Of a DNA stretch of 64,000 nt, positions 38,028-47,103 are shown piece by piece. Made by a program: the position numbers and the translations under genes. Source of the DNA: Lignipirellula cremea. GTDB taxonomy: Bacteria > Planctomycetota > Planctomycetia > Pirellulales > Pirellulaceae. The stretch spans positions 8,165,001 through 8,229,000 of the forward strand of contig NZ_CP036433.1 in assembly GCF_007751035.1 (NCBI RefSeq). The letters are read 5' to 3'. Numbering within the stretch: position 1 is the first letter of the stretch; every line of letters begins with the position of its first letter. The notes beneath the pieces are model-generated. The model searched no databases, was not told the DNA's origin, and worked only from the letters and a program-made list of their open reading frames with translations.

Positions 38028-39554
38028 ATGACTCCTCCTGATGATGCCTCTGAAGATCGACCTGAAGACGCCGTCGCCATTGAAAGCGCCCCCCAGGACG
38101 CTGACGGCGAAGAGAAAACAAAAGAACCGCTGACTCTGACGCTCAAAGTGGAAGAGCCCAGCGTGTGCGAACGCCGCGTGGTGGTCACCATCCCGCGCGC
38201 TGATATCGATCGCTACCTGGACCGTGCCTTCGATGAAGTCATGCCCAAGGCGCAGGTTCGCGGTTTCCGCATCGGCAAGGCGCCGGTCGGCCTGGTTCGT
38301 AAACAGTTCAAAGAAGATGTCAGCGAACGGGTCAAAAGCGAACTGCTGATGGACAGCATGACCCAGATCAGCGACGACCTGAAGTTTTCGGCGATCAGCG
38401 AACCAGACTTCGACTTTGAAGCGATCGACATCCCCGATTCGGGCGATATGACCTTCGAATTCACTATCGAAGTTCGCCCCGAATTTGAACTGCCCGAATA
38501 CAAGGGCATCCAGCTCAGCAAGCCGACCCGCGATTTCACCGAAGCTGACGTCGATCAGCATCTGAAATCGGTGCTGTCCCGCTTCGCCACCCTGGCCAGC
38601 AAAGACGGCCCGGTCGCCGAAGGCGACTTTGTCACCTGCAACGTCAAGTTCCGGCACGAAGGCAAGCTCGTTTCCGAGATCGAAGACGAATCGATCTGCG
38701 TGCGGCCTAAACTGAGCTTCCCCGACGGCGAAATCGACAACTTCGGCGAAGTGATGCAGGGCGCCGTAAAGGGCGACAAACGCACCGCCGAAGTCGAAGT
38801 CGGCGCCGACGCCGCCAATGAGTCGCTCCGCGGCAAAAAGGTCGAAGCCGAGATCGAAGTGCTTGAGGTGGAAACCTCGACCCTGCCCGAACTCGACAGC
38901 GAATTCCTGGACAAAATCGGCGGCTTTGAAGATGAGAAGGCCCTCCGCGAAGTGCTTCGCGGCGAAATGGAACGCCAGCTCACCTACCACCAGAACCGCG
39001 AACTGCGCGACCAGATCAGCAAACTGCTGACCGAATCGGCCGACTGGACCCTGCCGCCCGAACTGCTCAAACGGCAGGCCGCCCGCGAAATGGAACGGGC
39101 CCTGATCGAACTGCAGTCCAGCGGTTTCGATGAAGGCGATGTGCAGCGGCACATGAACGAGATCCAGCGGAACATCATGGACTCGACCCGTCGGGCCTTG
39201 AAAGAGCACTTCATTCTGGAACGGATCGCCGAAGAAGAAACCATTGATGCGACCGAAGCGGATTTCAATCTGCAGATCGAACTGCTGGCCCGCCAGCAAA
39301 ACGAATCTCCCCGCAGCGTGCGAGCCAAACTTGAGAAACGCGGCGGCTTTGATACCCTGCGGAACCATATCGTCGAAGGCAAAGTGCTGGCGATGATCCA
39401 GGAGCAGGCGAAATTTACGGAAACGGCCTACGAACCGCGACCGACCAATACGGAATCGATTCCGCACGCCATTGCCGGCCGCGCCAGTAACGAGGCCATT
39501 CCGGCAGCCAAATACGACGATAGCAGCCGTGAAGGGGCCAACGAGCTGAAGTAA
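38028..39554 (+). CDS. tig: Trigger factor (ribosome-associated chaperone / PPIase)
   Basis: Trigger factor binds nascent chains at the ribosome exit tunnel. The 508-aa protein has an acidic N-terminal extension of about 30 residues. The ribosome-binding domain carries the signature-like segment QVRGFRIGKAPVGLVRKQF (the GFRxGK loop). A short FKBP-like domain is in the middle (GDFVTCNVKF ... VMQGAVKGDKRTAEVEV), followed by the long helical C-terminal chaperone domain (LLTESADWTLPPELLKRQAAREMERAL). It is longer than E. coli Tig (432 aa) because of the N-terminal extension and a disordered C-tail. It heads the block tig-clpP1-clpP2, a gene order known from many bacteria. A GCTCCC/GGGAGC hairpin at 39583-39600 follows the stop. 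Confidence 0.93.
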   Translation: MTPPDDASEDRPEDAVAIESAPQDADGEEKTKEPLTLTLKVEEPSVCERRVVVTIPRADIDRYLDRAFDEVMPKAQVRGFRIGKAPVGLVRKQFKEDVSERVKSELLMDSMTQISDDLKFSAISEPDFDFEAIDIPDSGDMTFEFTIEVRPEFELPEYKGIQLSKPTRDFTEADVDQHLKSVLSRFATLASKDGPVAEGDFVTCNVKFRHEGKLVSEIEDESICVRPKLSFPDGEIDNFGEVMQGAVKGDKRTAEVEVGADAANESLRGKKVEAEIEVLEVETSTLPELDSEFLDKIGGFEDEKALREVLRGEMERQLTYHQNRELRDQISKLLTESADWTLPPELLKRQAAREMERALIELQSSGFDEGDVQRHMNEIQRNIMDSTRRALKEHFILERIAEEETIDATEADFNLQIELLARQQNESPRSVRAKLEKRGGFDTLRNHIVEGKVLAMIQEQAKFTETAYEPRPTNTESIPHAIAGRASNEAIPAAKYDDSSREGANELK

Positions 39555-39838
39555 GCTCGCGCCCGGCAGTCACCACCACCGGGCTCCCCCCTGCGGGAGC
39601 TCGGAGATTTCTCTCCAGCGGCAGTTGCCTCACCCATGGACCCGGCAACAATTCACTGGCGGTCATTCGCCAGATACCCAACGCCGGGTAAATGTCCGGT
39701 AAATACCAACTGGTAAACACCGGTCTGGCGCCAACACCCCCGGGATCTCTGACTCCCGGGCGTCGCCTGCCCGGCACAGTCACGAAGGGGGCGCCTTCGC
39801 CCAGGCTCGCCATTTTGCATATGAAGGATTCCATAGCT

Positions 39839-40462
39839 ATGACGCATTTTAACTCCGCGCCTCTGTCGAATTCCTATTCGCAACAGTCGGTTCAGCGGCA
39901 ACGGCAACTCACCCTGGGCGACTTGCTGCTGGAAAACCGGATTGTGTTCCTGCAGGGGGAAATCCACACCGGCAACGCCAACGAACTGGTGATGAAACTG
40001 CTCTATCTGCAGAGCGAAAATCGTCGCAAGGACATCCACTTTTACATCAATTCGCCCGGCGGCGATGTGGTCGCCACGCTGGCGATTTACGACACCATGC
40101 AGATCCTCACCTGCCCGGTCGCCACTTACTGCGTCGGCCAGGCAGCCAGCGGAGCCGCCGTACTGCTGGCAGGCGGCGCCGAAGGGAAACGCTTCGCCTT
40201 GCCCCATGCTCGCATCATGATGCATCAGCCCTTCGGCGGTGTGAGCGGCCAGATCAGCGATATTGAAATCCAGGCGAACGAAATTCTTCGCAACCGGGAA
40301 ATGCTGAATGAGATCCTTTCCGGCCACACCAAACAGTCGATCGAGCGGATCGAAAAAGATACGGCCCGCGACTTCTTCCTGGGAGCCGAGGAAGCCAAAA
40401 CTTACGGACTGGTCGATGAAATCCTGACTCGCCCGCCGATGGAAGTCGAAGAGGACGATTAA
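39839..40462 (+). CDS. clpP: ATP-dependent Clp protease proteolytic subunit 1
   Basis: ClpP forms a tetradecameric barrel that degrades proteins unfolded by ClpX or ClpA/C. The triad is Ser104 (GQAASGAAV), His129 (MMHQPFGG) and Asp178 (ARDFF). The oligomer-handle sequence [16 protein letters not shown] is intact. ATG 39839 has AAGGA about 10 nt upstream; an earlier ATG at 39821 would overlap that site. Length is 207 aa. The 284-nt gap after tig contains GGTAAA-type direct repeats (39686-39716) and a CCCGGG pair (39739-39760) that may fold in the leader. Residues after the active Ser (GAA rather than MGA) differ from clpP2. Confidence 0.94.
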   Translation: MTHFNSAPLSNSYSQQSVQRQRQLTLGDLLLENRIVFLQGEIHTGNANELVMKLLYLQSENRRKDIHFYINSPGGDVVATLAIYDTMQILTCPVATYCVGQAASGAAVLLAGGAEGKRFALPHARIMMHQPFGGVSGQISDIEIQANEILRNREMLNEILSGHTKQSIERIEKDTARDFFLGAEEAKTYGLVDEILTRPPMEVEEDD

Positions 40463-40587
40463 CCAGGAGCGATTCCCGGCCGGATCGCCAGAACCCGTCC
40501 GGCTCCTGTTTCCCTCGCCGACCGCGACCCGCATCAGCCCATCCCGGATAGCCATAACAGGCCGTATCAACGGCTCAAGGAGCGAAC

Positions 40588-41181
40588 ATGCCTTTGATTC
40601 CCTATGTTGTCGAAAAAGACGGACGCGAAGAACGTTCCTATGACATTTACAGCCGCCTGCTGAAAGATCGCATCATCTTTCTGGGGTCCGGCGTCAACGA
40701 CGAAGTCGCCAACGTGATCGTCGCCCAGATGCTGTTCCTGCAGTCCGATGATCCCAAAGCCGACATCCATTTGTATGTCAATTCGCCCGGCGGCAGCGTG
40801 ACGGCCGGCATGGCGATCTACGACACCATGCAGTTCATCACCTGCGATGTGGCCACCTACTGCATCGGCCAGGCCGCCTCCATGGGAGCCGTGCTGCTGA
40901 CCGCCGGCGCCGAAGGGAAGCGTTTTGCGCTGCCCAACGCCCGCATCATGATCCATCAGCCGCTGGCCGGCATGCAGGGCGTCGCTTCCGACATTCTGAT
41001 TCACGCCAACGAGTTCAAAAAAGTGAAACGCCGCTTGAATGAGATTCTCATCAAGCACACGGGCCACACCCTCGACAAGATCGAACAGGACACGGACCGC
41101 GACTGCTTCATGGACGCCGTCGAAGCCCAGGAATATCGCCTGATCGACAAAGTCATCGAGCACATGAACCCCAAAGGGTAA
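40588..41181 (+). CDS. clpP: ATP-dependent Clp protease proteolytic subunit 2
   Basis: A second full ClpP of 197 aa with triad Ser98 ([11 protein letters not shown]), His123 ([11 protein letters not shown]) and Asp172 (DRDCFM). It has the usual ClpP N-terminus ([25 protein letters not shown]) used in axial-loop docking of the unfoldase. It follows clpP1 by 125 nt, with AAGGAG before the ATG. The pair differs enough to suggest a mixed ClpP1P2 barrel, as in actinobacteria and some other phyla; this is inference. No clpX follows directly; the next gene is a ROK kinase. Confidence 0.95.
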   Translation: MPLIPYVVEKDGREERSYDIYSRLLKDRIIFLGSGVNDEVANVIVAQMLFLQSDDPKADIHLYVNSPGGSVTAGMAIYDTMQFITCDVATYCIGQAASMGAVLLTAGAEGKRFALPNARIMIHQPLAGMQGVASDILIHANEFKKVKRRLNEILIKHTGHTLDKIEQDTDRDCFMDAVEAQEYRLIDKVIEHMNPKG

Positions 41182-41292
41182 GGTCGTCGCAGACCGGTAA
41201 CGCTTCGCCCTGTTCGCAGCTGCTTGTTAGCGATCAGGGCGTCCTGCTGGTTCCGGGGCCGCTGCCACTATGCATCCTCGCAGGAAACGCAC

Positions 41293-42324
41293 ATGTTTCT
41301 GGGCATCGAGATCGGCGGCACCAAGTTACAACTCGGCGTGGGGCAGGGCGATGGCTCGCCCCCGCAGGCGGTTATCCGCCGCCAGGTCGGCCCTCAGTTT
41401 GGCGCCGCTGGCATTCTTCACCAGATCGATTCGGCCGCTGCCGAACTGCTGGCCCAGCACCCTTGCCAGGCCATCGGCATTGGCTTTGGCGGGCCCGTCG
41501 ATCGCCCCCAGGGCCGCGTCTTCAAAAGCCATCAAATCGCCGGCTGGGACCAGTTCGAACTGGCCGCCTGGGGTCGCCAGGTATTCCAGCTGCCGACCGT
41601 CATCGCCAACGATTGCGACGCGGCCGCCCTCGCAGAAGCCCGTTTTGGGGCCGGTCGCTCCCACCGGTCCGTGTTCTACGTAACCGTGGGGACGGGCGTC
41701 GGCGGCGGGTTTGTCGTCGATGGGCAACTCTTTGGGCAGGATCGTCCCGCCATCGCCGAGATCGGCCATCTTCGTCCGGGACTGCAGGCGGATCGCACCG
41801 ATCAAACGGTCGAATCCATCGCCAGCGGCTGGGGGATCGTGGCCGAAACGCACGCCCGCCTGGCCGGCGAGGTTTCGCCCGCCTTTGAGATGCTGCACCG
41901 CACTTCCGGGCCCGACGATCCCACTGCCCTGCGGCGCCGGTTTGCCGAAGCGATCGATGCCAACCAGGAATACACCGACGACCTGCTGCTGCGGTGCCAG
42001 AACGACCCGGAGAAGTTGACCGCCAAGACGATCGCGGCCGCAGCCGCTGACGGCAATGAGATTGCCCGGGAAGTGATCGACCATGCCTGCCGGGCGCTGG
42101 GCTGGGGCATCGCCCAAGTGACGACCCTGCTGTCGCCAGATATGGTGGTGATTGGCGGCGGCGTTTCGCTGATCGGGGAAACGCTGTTCTTCTCAACCGT
42201 CCGCCACTATGCCCAGCTGTACGGTTTTCCGCCCCTGGCCGGCACGTGTGCGATTGAACCGGCATCGCTGGGCGAGCTGACCGTGGTGCATGGCGCCCTC
42301 GCCCTGGCGGCGGAATCCGTATAA
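41293..42324 (+). CDS. ROK family sugar kinase-like protein lacking the zinc motif
   Basis: ROK proteins are glucose/fructose/N-acetylmannosamine kinases or sugar-responsive repressors. ATG 41293 (MFLGIEIGGTKLQLGV) has AGGAAA about 6 nt upstream and gives 343 aa. Visible are the phosphate-1 loop (EIGGTK), the catalytic-base region IANDCDAAALAEA, the phosphate-2 loop VTVGTGVGGGFVVDG and the adenosine loop MVVIGGGVSLIG. Where ROK kinases carry the zinc signature CxCGxxGCxE, this protein reads EIGHLRPGLQADRTDQTVESIASGWG without cysteines, though the family His (EIGH) is kept. There is no N-terminal DNA-binding domain, so a kinase role is likelier than a repressor. The substrate is unknown. Confidence 0.85.
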   Translation: MFLGIEIGGTKLQLGVGQGDGSPPQAVIRRQVGPQFGAAGILHQIDSAAAELLAQHPCQAIGIGFGGPVDRPQGRVFKSHQIAGWDQFELAAWGRQVFQLPTVIANDCDAAALAEARFGAGRSHRSVFYVTVGTGVGGGFVVDGQLFGQDRPAIAEIGHLRPGLQADRTDQTVESIASGWGIVAETHARLAGEVSPAFEMLHRTSGPDDPTALRRRFAEAIDANQEYTDDLLLRCQNDPEKLTAKTIAAAAADGNEIAREVIDHACRALGWGIAQVTTLLSPDMVVIGGGVSLIGETLFFSTVRHYAQLYGFPPLAGTCAIEPASLGELTVVHGALALAAESV

Positions 42325-42339
42325 CGGTTTCTTCGCCGC

Positions 42340-42390
42340 GTTAGGGGTCGCCAACGGTTAGGGGTTGGCAACGGCTAGGGGTCGATAACG
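42340..42390 (+). repeat. Three tandem 17-bp units
   Basis: Three adjacent units, GTTAGGGGTCGCCAACG, GTTAGGGGTTGGCAACG and GCTAGGGGTCGATAACG, fill most of the gap between the convergent ROK and small exported-protein genes. The constant part is G(T/C)TAGGGGT and AACG. Confidence 0.8.
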
Positions 42391-42417
42391 TTCGCTGATT
42401 GCCTGGAGCCAGAGCGA

Positions 42418-42981
42418 TTACTCGATCGCGACGCTGCGGCCTTTGAACTGTCCCAGCAGATTAAATCCGCCCTGCTGGGCCTGCCCGACCGCGGCCGCCT
42501 GGTTATTCCAGTTGAAGGTGTAGGCCGCGATATGGCCTGAATTTGCTTCGGCCACATAGATGACGCAGTTGGCGGGACGAACGCCGCCTCCGCCGCGGTT
42601 GAACTGGGCTCCGCCGGTCACCATTACAAATCGCGGCTCCTTGGCGACGCCGGCGCCCAGGCCAAGATCGTTAAGTACATTGTGTTTGAAATGTCCGCCC
42701 GGCAGACCCGTGCGCGCGTAAAAGACAATCCCGTTCAGTTCGCCAGTTAGACCATCGAGCGTGAACAGCCCTTCAATGTCCCCGTCAACCGGGCCGGTAG
42801 CGATGCAAAACTGAGTCTGGGCCGCCGCGCCCGAGGCCCGCAGGATCTGTTCCGGAATCACAAAACCTTGCGGCTGCTCCACGTTGCTGGCCAGCCAGCG
42901 ACTTCCTCCCAGGGTCGCCACCGCTCCCAGTAAAACGCCGCAACACGCCATGATCCAGGGGTTTTTCATTTGAAGCTTCAT
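42418..42981 (-). CDS. Small exported or membrane-anchored protein of unknown function
   Basis: The 187-aa protein has one N-terminal hydrophobic helix (WIMACCGVLLGAVATLGG), probably an anchor or uncleaved signal. It is followed by a compact domain containing FTLDGLTGELNGIVFYAR, RFVMVTGGAQF, CVIYVAEANSGHIAAYTFNWN and a glycine/glutamine-rich C-terminus ending RSVAIE. This pattern resembles short hypothetical proteins of planctomycetes; no function is known to me. The mature part would lie outside the cytoplasm. Its promoter should lie in 42982-43104, before the first MITE-like element. Confidence 0.7.
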   Translation of the reverse strand: MKLQMKNPWIMACCGVLLGAVATLGGSRWLASNVEQPQGFVIPEQILRASGAAAQTQFCIATGPVDGDIEGLFTLDGLTGELNGIVFYARTGLPGGHFKHNVLNDLGLGAGVAKEPRFVMVTGGAQFNRGGGGVRPANCVIYVAEANSGHIAAYTFNWNNQAAAVGQAQQGGFNLLGQFKGRSVAIE

Positions 42982-43104
42982 TACACCGCGTCCGGAAAGA
43001 AAGGCTGATAAGAGATGTCGCCGGACGCACCCACGCCCGTGCCCAACCCACTTATTGTAAATCGGACGTCATTTTCCGGCAAGCGCGACACCAGCGGCTC
43101 TCCC

Positions 43105-43233
43105 AAGTGCTGCGTCAATCTTCAATCTTCGAGTGAGCGATTTGGGCCGTGCTGCTGTGCTGCCAAGAAAACCGTGGGCTAGCGCCCGGCGGCTGATTGA
43201 GAGAAACCTGATTTTAGGGTTTGACGCACCACC
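43105..43233. mobile_element. MITE-like element A (129 bp)
   Basis: The left end AAGTGCTGCGTCAA (43105-43118) and the reversed right end TTGACGCACCACC (43221-43233) are inverted copies of one terminus with a C/G difference. The interior contains the palindromic segment CCGTGGGCTAGCGCCCGG (around 43173-43190). Element B, 56 bp away, aligns with it along its length after reversal (termini and the CAAT(C/T)AGCCG ... CCACGGTT core). It has no coding capacity, so any transposition would need a transposase from elsewhere. Confidence 0.6.
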
Positions 43234-43289
43234 AGGCCCCGCAGGCAGCGATGATTTCTTCGGTTGGTCCGCTCCGCTGGCCGGGTATA

Positions 43290-43422
43290 CTAGTGGTGCG
43301 TCAAGTTTCAATTTTAGGTTTGGCCATTTTCGCGCGAGCCGCTGTTCCTTTTAGTTAACCGTGGCTATCGCCAAAACGGCTAATTGGAAGAACCCGAACT
43401 CTTTGCCTTGACGCAGCACTAG
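43290..43422. mobile_element. MITE-like element B (133 bp)
   Basis: The ends are CTAGTGGTGCGTCAA (43290-43304) and the reversed TTGACGCAGCACTAG (43408-43422), a 15-bp terminal inverted repeat with one mismatch. CTAG at both outer edges may be part of the terminus or a target duplication. It ends 66 bp before the NPCBM gene start, so it could affect that gene's expression. Confidence 0.65.
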
Positions 43423-43488
43423 AGCAGACACCATTCCCTGTCTTTCCTGCCATCTGCCGCAGGCGGCCGCCGAAGGGGGCGCCCCTTG

Positions 43489-45759
43489 ATGATCATGCGA
43501 ACACACCTGTGCAGCCTGCTTCTGCTTCTGACTGCTTTCGCCCCCGCCTGGACTGCAGAACCAGCAGCGAGCTGGCAGCCGGTCCTGATTGAACTGCGCG
43601 ACGGCGCGCAACAGCGCGGCAGCCAGTTGAAAGGTCTCTTCGACGGCGCCCTTGCGCCCCAGTTCGACGGCCAGCCGCTGGATCGAACGACCCTGCGCCG
43701 GATGCGGAATCTGTCCGCTTCCATGCGGCCCAGCGGCCCGGCGATTGAACTGGCCAATGGCGACTTTCTGCCTTGCGAAGTGCTGCAGTACCTTGCGGCC
43801 GACGATCAGCCGGCCGCGCTGCGGGTGCTGCCAACATTCAGCCAGGGCCTGACCGATTCAGTGCTGCTGGTGCGGCTGGACTGGATCCGTCGCATTGTCG
43901 ACCAGCCCCGACCGCCCAGCGAAGGGTCTTCCCACCTGCTGCTCAAAGACGGCCGCAAGCTGGCGTATCGCTCCTTCCACTGGATGGCGACCGGCGTCCG
44001 CGTGCTGACCGAAGGCGCCGGCGGCGAGGTGATCGAAGTTCCCTTTTCGCAAATCGCCGAACTGGAACTGGGCGACCTGCGCATCGAAACAGTCCTGCAC
44101 GACAGTCGCCGCGCCCTGGCCGTCGGCGATCCGGCCGTCGCCCGCCTGACCACCACCGACGGCGCCCGGCTGACGTTCCCTTCGCAGCAGATGGAAAGAG
44201 TGGCGATCGAGCCGCCGGGACGCCGGGTGGAGATCTACTTCCGCTCCGCGATCCAGCCCTCCTGGTCGCTGAATCCTTTGTACCTGGATCCCGAGGTCGT
44301 GGCGGCCTGTTCGTTCCATGCCCCCACGGAGATCCCCCTGTCGGTCCTGCCCGCCAGCGATGTGCGGCAACGCCTGGGTCTGCGGGCCTGGGACTGGCAG
44401 CGTGATCGGAATGTGACAGGCGGCCTGCTGGCCAGCGGTCGGGCCTCAAGCGAACTGGGCCTGGGAATGCACTCGCATACCGAGGTCGATTTTCTCTTGC
44501 CGCCTGGCGCCCGCTCGCTGCAGTGCCGCGTCGGCATTGACCGCATCGCCGAGGCCGCCGGCTGCGCCGAGTGCGAAGTGCTCAGCGGCAGCGAACCGCG
44601 ATCCTTGTGGAAAAGCGGCTTTCTCCAGGGCGGTCAACAACCCGCCGAGACCGGTCCGCTGCCGGTCGAAGGGGAAACGCTCGTCACGCTGCGCACCGGT
44701 TTTGGCCACGACAATCGTCCCGAAGGCGCCGCTCCGCTGGATCTGGGCGATCACGTCGACTGGATCGATCCGATCGTCGTCGTGCAGCTGGAAATGACGC
44801 CTGCCGAACGACTGGCTCTGGCGGCGCCCGAACTGGCCGGCTGGTTACTGGCGCCCGAGGACGCGGACCGAGTGCAGGCCCGGCAGACCTGGGACGCCAA
44901 ATCCGAACGCTGGCTGACCAGGCTGCAGATCGATCATGGCGACGATTCCCTGCCGGTGCGTTTCACCCGTCGCCTGCAGGTCGGGCTGGCGAACGCGTTC
45001 TTCCGCGTGCAGGCCAGGCGACTGGATTCCCCCAACTGGCACATGATCCGTCTGGACGTCGACGGGCAGAGGCAAACCACGACGATGAACGGCGATCTGG
45101 AAACCGACGCCGTGGCGATGGTGCATCGAAAAATGACGGCCGTGATGGATGAACGCGTCTGGCTGTTAAGCGAATACGCCGGCAAGGAGGTCGAAGCGAC
45201 GCTGATCTTTGAGCCGAAGAAGCCCGGCCCGGCGACCGTGATCATCGCCGAGGCCGCGTTCGTGCCGCTGGTCGCCCACCTGCCGCCCAGCGAAAAACCG
45301 ATCACCCCGGACGTCCCTCTGACTTCGCTCAAACCGCAAGCGATGAAGATTAGCGAGGATCTGCCGCGCCACTTCCTGCATTACCTGGGGCTGGATCGGC
45401 CCATCGCTCTCAAAGCGGGCCAGATGACTGACGGCTCGCCTTTGAAGATTCGTGGCTTCGCGTTCGACACGGGCATCGGCCTGCCGAACGGACTTGAGCT
45501 AACGTACGAGTTGGACCCGAAGTGGCGTCGCTTTGTGGCGATCGGCGGCCTGGCTTATGGCTGGAACGAGATCGGCTATGAGATCCTGCTCGACGGAGAA
45601 CCGCACTGGCGGAGCACCGACCCGACGCATTTCGGCCGGAACACCCCCTGCACCCAGCTGATCGCTCCGATTCCGCCGGGACATAAGACGATGACCGTCC
45701 GCCTGTACGGCGGCAAAAGCAGCGGCGGCCTGGCCCACGCCGGTTTCATGCGGGAGTAA
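43489..45759 (+). CDS. Secreted protein with two NPCBM-like carbohydrate-binding domains
   Basis: The start at ATG 43489 has AGGGGG about 9 nt upstream and is followed by a signal peptide (LCSLLLLLTAFAPAWTA). Length is 756 aa. After a beta-rich N-terminal region (IELRDGAQQRGSQLKGLFDG) comes a first NPCBM-like domain (~280-400) with GLLASGRASSELGLGMHSHTEV and RVGIDRIA. A second NPCBM-type domain (~620-756) has LHYLGLDRPIA, FDTGIGLPNGLELTYELD, FVAIGGLAYG and MTVRLYGGKSSGGLAHAGF. NPCBM domains bind galactose-type glycans in exported glycosidases, but no catalytic domain is recognised here. It probably acts in the periplasm or outside the cell on polysaccharide. Confidence 0.82.
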   Translation: MIMRTHLCSLLLLLTAFAPAWTAEPAASWQPVLIELRDGAQQRGSQLKGLFDGALAPQFDGQPLDRTTLRRMRNLSASMRPSGPAIELANGDFLPCEVLQYLAADDQPAALRVLPTFSQGLTDSVLLVRLDWIRRIVDQPRPPSEGSSHLLLKDGRKLAYRSFHWMATGVRVLTEGAGGEVIEVPFSQIAELELGDLRIETVLHDSRRALAVGDPAVARLTTTDGARLTFPSQQMERVAIEPPGRRVEIYFRSAIQPSWSLNPLYLDPEVVAACSFHAPTEIPLSVLPASDVRQRLGLRAWDWQRDRNVTGGLLASGRASSELGLGMHSHTEVDFLLPPGARSLQCRVGIDRIAEAAGCAECEVLSGSEPRSLWKSGFLQGGQQPAETGPLPVEGETLVTLRTGFGHDNRPEGAAPLDLGDHVDWIDPIVVVQLEMTPAERLALAAPELAGWLLAPEDADRVQARQTWDAKSERWLTRLQIDHGDDSLPVRFTRRLQVGLANAFFRVQARRLDSPNWHMIRLDVDGQRQTTTMNGDLETDAVAMVHRKMTAVMDERVWLLSEYAGKEVEATLIFEPKKPGPATVIIAEAAFVPLVAHLPPSEKPITPDVPLTSLKPQAMKISEDLPRHFLHYLGLDRPIALKAGQMTDGSPLKIRGFAFDTGIGLPNGLELTYELDPKWRRFVAIGGLAYGWNEIGYEILLDGEPHWRSTDPTHFGRNTPCTQLIAPIPPGHKTMTVRLYGGKSSGGLAHAGFMRE

Positions 45760-45821
45760 GCCAGCAGAGCGTTTCCTGTCGGAAATCGCCGGTTAGCCGC
45801 GTCCGATCGAGTACGCGAACG

Positions 45822-45927
45822 GAATAACCGCCAGATACGGATTCGTCGTTTTGAGTAAGTGCAGACGTCGGACAGTCGACTTTCACTCCGTGAAAGATCG
45901 CGTTCTTTTGCGGAGCAAAAGACGACT
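45822..45927 (+). repeat. Dispersed double-hairpin repeat, copy 2
   Basis: Hairpins CTTTCAC-TCC-GTGAAAG (45880-45896) and TTTTGC-GGA-GCAAAA (45906-45920) are identical to copy 1. The outer stem is shorter (AGTCG with CGACT). The flank from GAATAAC (45822) through ATTCGTCGTTTT is shared with copy 1. It lies between the convergent 3' ends of the NPCBM and SBF-like transporter genes. Confidence 0.85.
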
Positions 45928-45989
45928 TTCTGCGCCGGATTTTTCCTAGACGACAGAACCGAAATCGCCAGGTAATCTCCTTCACGATC

Positions 45990-47033
45990 CTAAGGCGCCC
46001 GGTCCGCGGCAGGCGTTTCACGCTGAGACGCCTGCTGCAGTTGCTGGCCCCGTTTGCGCCACCAGTCGACGACAAAGGTATCGATCAGCAGCTGGCTCAC
46101 GTGATAGACGACCATCGGCAAAATGGTGATGCCCGTTTGCACGCCGACCATTAGCCCCACCATCAGCGTTTTCTGGCTGCCGGCGACGGCGACCGCAATC
46201 TGGGCGTCCCGCGGCATGCCCGCCAGCCGGGCCAGCAGATAGCCGACGAATAGCATCGTCACATGCACCACCTGCACGGCGACGACCATCATCAGCACCT
46301 GCTGCAGGCCAAAGTCGCTCGCGTCGGACTTCAGCCGCACTCCAATGTTAATGGCCCCGATCAGCACCATGGTCAACAGGCCGCACTGGGCCGCAACACT
46401 CAAAGGCGTTTTGTTCCGTGTGGCGGCCGCCGCCAGCGGACGATAAATCCGCAGCAACTGGGCCACGGTAATTGGCAACACGACCAGCAGCCCTAACTTC
46501 TGCATCAGTTCCAGGGCGTCGATATTAGCTGCTTCCCCGGTCAGGCTCTTGACCCAGAACGGCGTGACCAGAAAGCAGGCGGAGTTGGTCAACATGGTGA
46601 TCAGGATCGCCACGGAGTCGTTCCCTTCCGCCTTGCGCGTCCAGACCACGGCCGAAGCCAGCGTGCAGGGAGCGGACGCCGCCACGATCAGCCCGGCCGC
46701 CATCACGCTATCCAGCCCCCAGGAGATCACCCAGGCGAACAGCGGCAGCAGGACAAAGTTCACGGCGATGCCCAGCAACGGGGCCGAAGGCCGCCGCATG
46801 GCCAGCCACATGGCGCTGGCTTCGAGAGGCAACGCCATGCAGAACAGCACACAGAACACAACCAGATTACGAAACCAGCCGGCAGCCAGCAGCGGCTCCA
46901 GCCGGGCCGACTGCGTTACCCCCAGGGCCAGCACGCAGGCGAGGCCGATCAGGAACCAGCGCTGGATCAAAAAATCAACGCCGCGGGACCAGATCGCGGG
47001 GCGAAGGGCAGGTTCGTCAGACGGGGATTCCAC
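45990..47033 (-). CDS. SBF-like (YfeH-type) membrane transporter of the bile-acid/sodium symporter superfamily
   Basis: Members of the BASS-like family PF13593 move organic anions or related solutes with sodium; substrates are mostly unknown. About ten hydrophobic helices are visible. The conserved helix-4 region is VAASAPCTLASAVVWTRKAEGNDSVAILITMLTNS. A matching second-half element is VAVAGSQKTLMVGLMVG, as in the inverted-repeat fold. GTG 47033 is preferred because GGAG lies 5 nt upstream (347 aa); a TTG at 47057 is the alternative. It is divergent from the first exbD gene across a very short gap. Confidence 0.82.
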   Translation of the reverse strand: MESPSDEPALRPAIWSRGVDFLIQRWFLIGLACVLALGVTQSARLEPLLAAGWFRNLVVFCVLFCMALPLEASAMWLAMRRPSAPLLGIAVNFVLLPLFAWVISWGLDSVMAAGLIVAASAPCTLASAVVWTRKAEGNDSVAILITMLTNSACFLVTPFWVKSLTGEAANIDALELMQKLGLLVVLPITVAQLLRIYRPLAAAATRNKTPLSVAAQCGLLTMVLIGAINIGVRLKSDASDFGLQQVLMMVVAVQVVHVTMLFVGYLLARLAGMPRDAQIAVAVAGSQKTLMVGLMVGVQTGITILPMVVYHVSQLLIDTFVVDWWRKRGQQLQQASQRETPAADRAP

Positions 47034-47103
47034 GGCAGCTCCAGCAGGCAGACTCAAAGGCCGGCGCCAGACCGGCTTGTCGTGCCGAGTTTAGCCGCCT
47101 AAC

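Noticed and set aside
42340-42390. Possible short CRISPR array
   Set aside because: Units are adjacent with no spacers, and no cas gene is nearby.
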